Notes under the pieces: model-generated
The model's database searches: none
The model's input: only the letters and a program-made list of their open reading frames with translations
What the model was told of the DNA's origin: nothing
From: Agapetus fuscipes
Lineage: Eukaryota > Arthropoda > Insecta > Trichoptera > Glossosomatidae
Direction of reading: 5' to 3'
DNA length: 64,000 nucleotides
Assembly (NCBI GenBank): GCA_951799405.1
Contig: OX637363.1
Location: 3,472,001-3,536,000, forward strand
Translations under genes and position numbers: made by a program
Part shown: one piece after another, positions 38,601 through 50,600 of the stretch
How the letters are laid out: each line of letters starts with the position of its first letter
Position numbering within the stretch: the first letter of the stretch is position 1

Positions 38601-41600
38601 GGTCAGCCGAAAAAACAGTTCAGCCGGCTTCAATCTGTGCTGAACTCTGCAGCAAGACTCATATTCGGGATGTCTAAATTTAACCATATAACTCCATTGT
38701 TGAAAAAACTGCATTGGCTTCGTTTTCCGGAGATGGTAGTCTACCGTGTTTGTCTGATGGTTTACAAAGCTGTCAATGGTATCGCTCCTTCATACTTGTC
38801 TGACATGTTCTCACGTGTTGAGATAGATTTGAGACGCCAAACTCTCAGATCTGCGGAGTGTGGGGTGTTTGACTTAGTCCAGCCGTCACGTCAGACACGC
38901 ACTAATTTTGGGGACCGTGCTTTCCGGTTTGCGGGCCCAATGGAGTGGAACAGACTACCACCTAATGTGAGGAAGGCAGAAACTGTTGGTGTCTTTAAAG
39001 GAGCACTAAAGACGCATCTTTACAAAAAATCTTATCCGTGATTTGAGAGGGCCCTTGAGGTGTGACACACACAAAAACGGCGCTCTTTTATTATGTGTAC
39101 CTTATAAATAAATTATTCTTGTATGTATATATATATGATGATGGATGATTTCTTTCCTGTGGCGCCCTTTAATGGTCCACGACCATCTCAAGGGCACCAT
39201 GGCTTCTGGAGAAAAGCAGTGTATTCAGTCCCTTTCTGAAGGTGGTGGTAGGCTGGTTCGAGTGAACACCGACGGGCAAATTGTTCCAGACACCCGGCCC
39301 GGCCACCGTTAAGCATTCACATAATAACTTTTTATCCGGGCTGTGTAGCCGTGGTATGGTTGGTTTTCATCCCATACAGTTTCGCCCAAAGGCTTCGATG
39401 GGTATTATTAACGGTTAGCCAGGCGCTTCGATTTTCTCAGAGGTTCTGGTGTGCTTGAACTATAGTTTTAAGAGCTATAATCTTTCAGTGATTTCTGAGC
39501 CTCCTTTGCTTTGTGTACCACTTGAGACAGTGTAGCATCACTGCCGCTTGCATTTCACTCTATTTCTGATGCGAGTCCTGTGACACATCCCCGGATGGGA
39601 TGGATACACATGGCGTGGGTTTGTGGAGGGAGAACAAGTGGTGTACTTGAACAGGCTCTGGCCTTTAAGTAAGTGAATGTACATTGTTCTATGTGTAGTG
39701 TTAGTATATTTTGTATTTGTAGTGTTGGTATATTGTTCTGTTTTTCACAGCCCATAAGAACATTCGTCTCTTCATCATGCAAGGAGGTCTTCAGTCTATC
39801 GAGGAGGCCATCCACTTCCAGGTTCCGATTCTGGGTCTTCCCGTGGTCTCAGATCAAAGGTTCAATATGCTGGTGGTAAAGGAAAACGGCGCTGCCGAGA
39901 TGTTGGAGTTTATGAAGCTAACTGAAGACAAAATGCTGGAAGCCATCAGCAAGATGATGAGGAATCCAAGGTTATTCTTTTTCATTACTTACTTTAGCTT
40001 ACGTTTCTAGAACCACCTATGCAAAGTATCTCCAGTGACTAGCGGCAGCCACTGCATTGTCGTTCCCTTGAAGCAGGTCCATCAGTGTGCAACTTTCACC
40101 AATTAAGGGGCACACCAACATATGCGCCGAGTCCTGGACATCCTCGCAGTCGCACGGGGTGTCCTGTCCACGGTCCAGCAGGCCCCACTTCTGAAAGTTT
40201 GTCCTGCACCTTGTCACCCCAGTCCTGAGTGTGTTTAGGGCTCTTCAGGTATTCTGAATGTTTTTTTTAATTAACAAAAAGCTTCTTCGTTTCCATTTTC
40301 TTTGGGATCATCCGCCAACACCGTTACTGTATTTCTCCTAAACAAGCGTCCTCCTTCTTTCTAAAGCAATACCCACTTAGTGTTTATCTCATCATCATCA
40401 TTATCATTGACACGACAACCCCGAGTGAGTCTTGGCCTCCTTCACCAAACGCTGGTAGCGCTGTCTATCCAGCATCCTTCTCCTACAGTCCCATATTCCC
40501 ACTGCACGGCAATCCGCCACCACTCCATCCAGCCATCATGCTGGTGGTCTTCCCACTATCCTACGTTCTTCTGGGTTCGTCGCTTTTTCGTCTGATTATC
40601 AAGCAAGACCCAGTTGTTGTAAGGCTGGATGGATCTTTGTTGACCGGTCTTTGGTAAAGGTTTATAATTTTTTCGACCCAGCGAAGAACAAAATGAAAAT
40701 AATTGAAAATATAAATTGTATAATTTTTGTGCTACGCCAGGATTCGAACCCATGAATTTCGATTTACGAGTCAGACGCGTTACCACTAGACTGCTGACCG
40801 GTCTTTTTATTTTTTAGCAATTCCTGACCATCCACACTGTAAAAAGATGGTTTACTTTGCCAATGTTTACCTCTGTTTCAAGTTTCAAGAAGGTTGGCAT
40901 GAGTTTTTTTTTTTTTTTTATAATTTTTTATTATAAAAATAGATTTGTGGAAAGGAATGCAATCCATCTATTTTACCTGGCCAATTGTCTTCATGCGAAA
41001 GCAGAAGCTTGTGTGCATGCAACGGCATCTGTTGAACCAGGGTCGAAGTTATCGTCGCGGGATTCGAACCAGCGTTATCCGGTTCCAAATAACCTGTCTT
41101 GATCCCCGCGGCTATAACACCGACTGGAGTTGCAGGGCTTATGTTCATTTGTTTTTTTTTTTAAGTTTTATTGTAGTACTATATGCGGCATGTACAAGCG
41201 CGAACTTATACTAGCTGTCTGCTTGTCGGAATGCATTTAATTAGAATCTAAAATGATATATGTCTTTGCAGGATAAAAGAAAAATAGCTTTGTTTTCGAT
41301 TACTTGAGTATATGAATTTTATACCACAACCGGTTTCGCAAACATCCGTTTGCATGCATCATCAGGTGGTTAAATTAATAATAGTATTAATTTAATGCAA
41401 ACGGATGTTTGCGAAATCTGTTGTGGTATAAAATATAATATATTTACTCAAGTAATCGAAAACAAAGCTGTTTTTCTTTTATCCTTAATGATGAACGATT
41501 ACAAAGTTAATGCCTCTACAATCAATAAAATTATATCTTTACAACTTAGATTTTGATTTAGATTAGATTAGTGTATTTAATTTTAATTTTAATCTTATAA

Positions 41601-44600
41601 TTTGTATTTCGCCCAAAGCTGCATGTCGCTTAGATTAAAAAACAAAGTCAAATCTTCTAAGAAAATACATAAAGCGACGTAACGGTTGAAATATTTATTT
41701 TGCCAACATGGAAATTTCCAGTCGGCATTAAGCGATCAAAGGCTAAGAGAAAAATTGTCGAGAATCCGGCTGGAGATTTTTCAACTTCTCTGAGGGAAAC
41801 GGCATTAAATGTATAGACGGATTACCTACAGTGGGGGGAAGGAAAGCTCCGCCGAGACGGGTTATCCGCTAGTTAGTACACTCTCAACCCATCACAGTGC
41901 TTGTTTGGCTTATCTACCATTTGATTCAAACATGACCTTTACATGCAATTGTTTTAACAAACAAGGTTATAATAATAATAATATTAGGATGATTTATTTG
42001 GTGAGCGCTGTTTTTGTGTGTATACAACCTCAAGAGCCCTCTGCGAGCTTGGTCGTCGCTGTAGAAAGCGCCAATTCTCAAGCAAGACCCAGTTGTTGTG
42101 AGGTTGGATGGAACTTTCAGTGACAGGTCTTTGGTAAAGGTTTATGAACTTTTCAACCCAGCGAAGAGCACATTCGAAATATAAATGGTATATTTTTGTG
42201 CTCCGCCGGGATCCGAATCCAAAACCTATCATTTACGAGTCCGAAGTGTTGCCACTACGGACTACGGACCGGTCCAAGATGCCAACGACACGCGGTGTAC
42301 CTGAGCGGTTACCCATCCAAGTACTGTCCGCGCCCAATGTTGCTTAACTTCGGTGATCTATGGGACCCGGTGCTTTCAACATGGTAACGTCGTTGACAAA
42401 ATATATATTTATATATTTTATATATAATGTATTTTGTATATTTAATACCTTATAAGGTTTTGTTGTTTTTTTTATACTTAAATGTTATTTATTACTTGTA
42501 TTACTTGACTTATAGGTTGGTATGAGGCTGACCACTCATACTGTAAAAAATATATTCACTGTGTATGCACCCAAATTTCCGAAATTGCGAATGAATAGAA
42601 TATCTTGAGTCATAATAAAAGAAGAGCCTGTATGAAGAAGGTTATGACTCTGAATGAAATTAAGGAAGTAGTATGTATAGACAGAAAGAAATGGCGGTTG
42701 ATCTGTAATGATGGCTGCTAGAGCTAGGGTTTCTATAATTTCTCAAATTTTACATTAAAAAAAAAATTGTAACTTAGGATTTTGTATTTTCTACTTGATT
42801 TTAATTTTTAACCATACTATTATTTGTTATTTCTAATATGTAATTTTTTGTGTATATTCCTTGACTTATAGGTTGGTATGCGGCTGACCACCTATGCTGT
42901 AGAAAATGGTTCCCTATGCCTATGTCACCGCTGTTTCTGGGAAGGCCGGCATGAGTTGCAGGGTGTAGTTCATTTGAGATTTGGGTTCTTATATTGCAGG
43001 TCCACATGCGGCATGTGTAAATGCGAACTTCTACGTGTCTGCTGGTGAAAATGCTTATAATGTTAATCCAAAATGTTCCATATCTTGCAACATAGATAAG
43101 ATTAGATGTACCCAAATCATCTGATGTACATCATCATTCTTGTTTAAATTCCATCATATTATTATCCACTTCCGAGATATATTTAACCGAGGTCCTTACC
43201 AGAGTTCAGCAATCAAAGTTGATGTGTCAATCAAATATTGATTGGAAGTTGGTGCAACAGGCCCTTAGCGTAATATGCCAATATTTGACGACATTTGTGT
43301 GTGTGCGATCCAAGTGTGCGTGATGGGTCGGTAACGGTCTCACTCTCGGAATACGGCATCCGGTCGGATTTGCTTTCCTTTTGTAACGTTTTGTAAAGTT
43401 GGAGAAAATTGCGAATTAAAGCGCCTTCAGCACAATTTCATTTTTACAATTTTTCGTTTGTAAGAAAACTAGGTATGATTTGAATTGGAATAAAGCGTTT
43501 TTGTTTTTGCTTCTTTTTTGTAACAAATTCGATCGCTTGAAATTGATTCCAAATTGCTTTTTGATTTTATGACCTTTCTGTTTTTTTTTTCCGTAAGTTT
43601 TTGTTGTTCAACCCAAAGCTTTGTTAGAACTGTTTGGTTTTCGGAGATTGCAATCTTTGGTACGATTCCGAAGACTACAGAAAAAAATTGCCATTTTTCT
43701 GTTTTTCTCTAATTCAAATCTGCAAAGTTTACACAGCCTACAAAAAAGTGAGAAGCTATTTTGTAATGTAGATTTGTAATGTTGGCAGCATTTTTATTCA
43801 TTATTTCATGTTTTGTTTTTTGTAGACCTAATGCCTTTTTTTTTGTAGAGATTTCTTTTTTAAGATTTTGTTGTTTCCCTGTTTATACATGTTATTTCTT
43901 ATTTGTACTCCTTGACTTTGGTACGAGGCAGACCATCCATACTGTAAAAAATGGTTCACTTTGCCAATGTGGAATGTCGGCAAAAGTTGCAGAGTTTATG
44001 TTCATTTCAGGTTTGGTTTTAATTTGTAAGTAGGTACCTACATATTAAGCATTTGTAAGCGCGAACTTACACGGGTCTGTTTGTGGGCATGCATTTGATA
44101 TGAGTTTTGAATGTTAATATATATTTGCAACATAGATTATAGATACTCGTTCGAGAAAAACGTCACTGTTTATGGAATTGTGGTGTTTGTGGCATAGGCA
44201 ACTTTGCAGAGGCTCTGGCCACCCCTAGCGGAATGGCGACAGAGTGACAGTTACAGTTACAGGGAGAAGGGAATGATGTCGGTATTGATAACAACGGATT
44301 TCTTTCTATTACTTTTATTCGCACTCGGTTTTTAGCTACTACAGCGGGAACATGTTACTTGTGAGGGAGCGTACTAACAACTAATTTTCTACTCGCGTTG
44401 AAGATTATTATTATTCGTCAAGACTCTTGAATGAAAGGTTGTGGGTTCGAATCCCGGCGAGCAAAAAAAAAATACCATTTACATTTTGAAATTTGCTTTT
44501 AGCTGGGTTGAAATTTTTTTAAACCTTTACTAAAGACCGGTCATCAAAAGGTCTATCCAGCCATACAGCAACTGGGTCTTGCTTGAGAATTGGCGCTTTG

Positions 44601-47600
44601 TAGCGACGACCAAGCTCGTAAAAAAATCGGTCGATAGCTCAATCGGTAGAATGTTTGCATTCCATGCCGAGAGGAAGGGTTCGATCCCAAGGTTTACGCA
44701 GCCTTCACAAGAAATGAGAACCAGCCCCCCTGGGAGCTGAGAAACCCCCACTTTAACTGAAAGTGGTTGGTGTGAGGCCGACCCCCTTACCCAAAAAAAT
44801 AAAAAGGTCCCAAATCGCCGCATGCGATAATCGGGGATAACGCAGGCAAGAAGTTACACTATATGTGTAGTTTAGTTGCGTTGCGTTGCGAGTCTTTGAC
44901 CTAGGAACCCGGCATGTGGCGCCACAACTATTTAGACGATTCAAAATAAGCATACATTTGTCAACGACGTAACCATGTTAAAAGCACCAGTTCCCATAGA
45001 TCACCGAAGTTAAGCAACATTGGGCGCGGACAGTATTTGGATGGGTTACCGCTCAGGTACACCGCGTGTCGTTGGCATCTTGTACCAGTCCGTAGTCCAG
45101 TGGCAACACTTCGGACTCGTGAATGGAAGGTTGTGGATTCGTATCCCGGCGGAGCACAAAAATATACTATTTATATTTCGAATGTGCTCTTCGCTGAGTT
45201 GAAAAATTCATAAACCTTTACCAAAGACCGGTCACTGAAAGGTCCGTCCAACCTTACAACAACTGGGTCTTGCTTGAGAATTGGCGCTTTCTACAGCGAC
45301 GACCAAGCTCGCAGAGGGCTCTTGAGGTGTGATACACACACAAAAACAGCGCTCACCAAATAAATCATCCTAATGTTATTATTATACCTTATTTACAATG
45401 AATTAATTTTTTTTTACAGCTACAAGCAGAGAATTTCCGAGCTCTCTGTTCTGCTGAAGGACCAGATGGTGCCCTCCCTTAACCAGAGCGTGTGGTGGAT
45501 GGAATACGTCATCAGACACAAGGGCGCTAAGCACCTAAGGGTTAAGGAGCTGCCCCTTTACCAGTACTACTTGCTGGATGCCATGCTGTTCTTTGGGTTA
45601 ATTGCTTTCACCCTGATTTACTGCTTTTACAAATGTGCCAAATTTTGCGGAAAAACTTGTACATTTTTTTTTGTCGATACTGTGAAGAATAAGAAGGAAT
45701 AAACAATTTGAAATGTTTTGTATGTATTTTTGCTTTGACAAACTAATGATGCCTGGTCTGAAAGTTTCATCGCCACGGTCATTCTTACCTACCGAATTTG
45801 GTAATATTTGTATGAAGACAAATCAGCTGTTCACTTGCGGCCATCTTGGATTGATAGGTCTTCATACAAATTATTTATTAGTTGGTCAGAGCGTGGGCTC
45901 AACCTACGACTAAAATGTCTTAGAATAACCCCGTTAGACTTTGGATATCAATCCCCGGCGGAGATTCATAGCGCTTGCGAAAGAGCTCCTATGCCGGAAG
46001 CGCCTTTCCATTCTTACCGTGCGTTCGGCGACAATTCACGCTGAAGTACTGCCGCGCACATTTAATTAATTATCATGTTTCAGTTTTTTCACATTATCTC
46101 GAAAACTGTTCACATTACCTAAAATATTTTTGAAACACTCTCTAGACATTGTATCATTCTATAATTATGAAGAAAAAAAATATGTCCAAAATATTAAACA
46201 ACAAAATTATAAGAAAAAAATGTGAATAAAAACGTGTTTTTTCAAATATTTTTTTGTAGCGTAATTTTTTAAGTTTTATAAAATATTTTAACTTTAAAAT
46301 TTAGATAAAAAATCAATTAACACGCGTGATTTTTTCCATTAATGTGACTTCTTTACAAAGGCCATAAAGTGGAAGAAACATTTTTCGTGTGTGTCGTCTG
46401 TCGAAAAGGGGGATAGAAAGGAAAGACGCAGCGACAGCAAACGCATTTTTTTTAGTTTTTGTCTCGATGGTTCAGCCTGTCAAATGACCGATGTGAAAAT
46501 CGTCAGAGTTTTTTTTTTTTTAAGAAATCCTGTGCGGGAAACTCCCTAGATTCTAGACACCGACTACTACTACACTTGCGTTGCCGAGATGAACGTTGCA
46601 AACGTTGCAATCTTACCATAGACAAGGTATAAAGATTATATCTTAAATTACAAATTATAAAAATTAAAATTTGAATGAGAAAAAAAAAACGTGAAGTAAA
46701 AAAAATGGAACGGCTATAAAAACTCACCGTTGTACATTCAGAACGGAGTAATTCATTGCTAACACGCCGAATCCTTAAAGCACACGATCTGTCGAGGATA
46801 TCACGATAGATAACGCTTTTTCAACAGTGGCGAATCGATAACTATAAAAAATGCCTCGCAGGCCCTCGGGGTAATGTTGAAACATGGTCGTTTTTTCGGT
46901 CGTAATATGTCACGTTCTCTGGGCCGGAGCCATTCGACCCTTTGGCGGTCTGGAGTATTTTTAGAATGAACCATCTACGTGAGAGAATAACGTTATTTTT
47001 ATTTTGGCACCTGCGGGTTGGAAAATTTGAAAACATGCTTCATCTATTTTTTATTTATAAATTCAATAGAAAACATAAAGTCTCAATTCGCTTTTATTTT
47101 TTTTTTGGTCAAATGTTTTCGCCTAATAAGGCATCATCAGGAGCATAATTGTTACAAATAAGTTCATACATTAATTTTCAAAAAAAAAAAAATGCTCTTG
47201 ATGATGCCTTATGGAGTATATCTTGATGCACGGCTGCGAGACATGGTGCCTATCCAAAAGAGATAAACGGAGACTAGAGGCTTTCGTAATGTGATCATAT
47301 AGAAGACTACTAGGAATTTCCTGAAGAGACACACTACAAATGAGGAGGTTCTCCAAAGAATCGAAGGAGGAAGGCATCTGCTTAGGACTTTGTCCCAAAG
47401 GCGTTCAAGATGGATCGGCCATATAATACGACAAGAAGGTCTCTTGCATGCCATAATGGAGGGGATGACCGAGGGGACCAACTCTAGGGGACGCCCACGC
47501 CAAGAATACCTGGAGGACCTGTTGGTGGACGTGCGCTGTTCATCATATGGGAAGAATGGAAGAGAAGAGTTAAATAAATTGCTGCAAGCCAATCCCAGGA

Positions 47601-50600
47601 TTGAAACAAGAGAAGAAGATGCCTTATTAGCCAAAAACGTTTGAACAAAAATATAAATAAAAGTGTATGAATACTTAGTTTTTCCCATTGAATTTATAAA
47701 AAATACAATGGACTTTCACTGTGTTAAAAGAAATACTCTTAAAAATAACATACTTCATCACTTCTGTAATGGCAATTCACTTAAAAATGTTAAATAAACT
47801 TCGTTTGAGTCATTTGGAACAAGAGGATGACGAGAACAATATTGACCCCCGTATTCACGATCAAAACTGGCACTTCCTTAAGGGCAAACCAGCGCTTAGA
47901 TTGGGGAAATTCATTTCAAGAACAATACTTAAGGTAAAATTAGCGCTTAAGCGCTCCAAAAACTAGCACTCAGGTAAGTAAGGTCGACACGTATATTAAC
48001 CAACGCTTAAGCGCTGTCAAAATATTCCGTCATATTTCATTGTTATCACATTTTTTGTTTGATTGTGAATTTACATGAAAAAATGAATTCTTACTATAAA
48101 CATGATTTTTACAAGTGTATTAACATTGTTTTGACGAGTTCATTTACATTGCTTGACCATCAGAATTGGGTTTGTTCTCCGGTATGGTCTAGGACCATAC
48201 TGCAATGACAGATGAACTGTCAAAATATTCCGCCGCATTTCATCAGCACATTTTTTGTTTGGTTGTGAATTATTTACATAAAATAATGAATTCTTTCGAT
48301 ACAGTTGACTTCAACGAGAATAATAACATTGTTTTGTTCAAAAATAGTGTCCCAAGAAAATATATCAGAGACTGTAAAGACCTATTTACGTATTACGAAG
48401 AGGAAGAATTTAGAAGACGTTTTTGATTGAATACACAGTTTTGCCGTTGCTCATTGGGTTGCAAAGCCAACGATTTCTTCGATCTGTTATTTTATCTTCT
48501 ATTACAGGTTTTTCTTTAATCAGAGCCACCAGCAGCTCCTTTTCCGCTGGAGAAAACAACATATTTTTGGCGCTGAAATCGATCAAAACACTTTACATTG
48601 GATATTACATAAATGTATTTTTAAAAACTAATAGAAATTGTAAACAAACAAATTCGTACTTACGGTTTACTTTACATTCTAAAGTAGTAATTGCGTTATA
48701 CGTACTTATTTGTTGTCAAGTTTTATGCAAAGTTGATATGAAATTGAAATTTGAAAGAGGCGGCAATGATAAGAGTGAAGTACGCCGAATATCGGTCGGA
48801 AGGTACTGACCAATTACAGAGCTGGGTTTTTTCGAGAGCCAATGACAAACCCGTACGTCTCCTGGGGGTTGGGCACTACGCTGATTACAGCTTGAGTGTT
48901 CTTTGTGAAACAAAACGCTCCAGAATGTCGACCCTTGAGTAAGTGTAGCGCTTGAGTAAGGCACTTAAATCAGTTTTGATCGTGAATACGGGGGTTAGTC
49001 TTCTTTTATTCATTAAAATTAATCTGTTTAGAGTAGTTCACGTGTTTTCTTTTTAAATATTTTCATGTGCTTTGCTGAAAACCACAAAAACATCTACTGA
49101 AATTGAATGAAATAAAGAGAGCAGCAGATGAGCTAATATATTTCTAACTTTTAATGTTCCCGAAAGTTATCTTTTGGTGGTTTTGGCAAAACGGAAAACG
49201 GAAAACACAAATAGTAAGAGTCCACATTAACATTTTAGGGCCTGTTGCACCAAACTCCAATCAGACAAATGTTAAAATTCAGTGTGATTTCTCCTATCAA
49301 ATTAAAAATTTGGTTGCATATACGTAAATCAGCTGATGTACGTCCTTTTTCATGTTGTTCAAATTCCAACATATTATATGCCACTTCCGAAAAATATTTA
49401 ACCGAGATCCTGAGCATAATTGAACAATCAAATTTGATGTGTCAATCACATATTGATTGGAGGTTGGTGCAACAGGCGCTAAGCGTTGTTTATAAACAGT
49501 GTTATTCGGAGTGAGTCGTTGACCAAAGAGGCCAAGGTATTTGGGTTAAGCCCTGGGCTGGAAGTCTCATCAACACGGTAATTCTTACCTACCGAATTTT
49601 GGTAATATTTGTATGAAGACATGTCAATGCAAGATGGCCGCAAGTAAACAGCTGATTGGTCTTCATATAAATATTACCTATATATTTGGTAGGTAAGAAT
49701 AACCGTGGTGATGAGACTTCCAGCCCTGGTACAATATTATACATGTAGCATATTTTATCCTAAAGTAAGTGAGTTACTTTAAAAGTAAATAACAGTAAAA
49801 ATTGTCAGCATATAAAAGTCGGTTTACATTTTTTTTTCAAAATTATTTCACACTAAAAATCTAAATCTAAAATATATTCTCTCTCACACACAATAACAAA
49901 AAAAAATCACGATAAAAATGGAACGAGCAGTGCAACAAAAAACATCAAACTATGTGCTATAACTCACAAATAAGGATCAAAAAAAAAAAACGGAACCTGA
50001 CCTTGGTTAGATCCTTGAAGCATTTCTTGAGGTGAAAGACGGTCGACAATTTGAAGCTGACATTGATGAATATTTTGAATAACCTCCATGAAAGGATGTT
50101 GATTGGAAAACAATGTAGAAGAATTGGAAAACTATGTCAGATGCAGCAAGCTACAAGCACCAAAACTCTTAGGTCAGCTGATGTAGGCTCTGCTAGGCTG
50201 AGCTTGCCCCTCAGGGCAACCTCAACCAACTTCGATGATCAGGCATTCTCGGTTTCATGGCCAATGACTTGGAACGAGTTGCCGGTTGAGGTTAAGAAGG
50301 AAAGAGACAGGGAAAATTTCAGGAGGAAGCCGAAGACACACCGGTTTGAAAAGTCATACCCAGGAATACAAGGGCCTTGTGTTTAAATTTGAGTGAAAAC
50401 GGCGCTTTAAAGAAATAAACCAAATAGATATAATGTAAGCACAGCCTTACCTTGGTTATTTCCCTGTGTGGACGCTAAGCGCATATTTTCTCCAGGTACA
50501 ATAGTCTATTTACTGATGCATTATGAGAAGTGAAAAGACCTGACCTTGATGAGATGACTGTAGATACATTTCACACATAAAACGGCCAGCACAATCCAGA

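Noticed and set aside
44960..45080. Functional 5S rRNA gene
   Set aside because: Fused without a terminator to a tRNA-like segment and SINE body, with the same fusion in three places.
46505..46562. A unique hairpin or regulatory site (CCTGTGCGGGAAACTCCC)
   Set aside because: It is the reversed LINE-J 3' tail, present again at 12990, 53812 and 61618.
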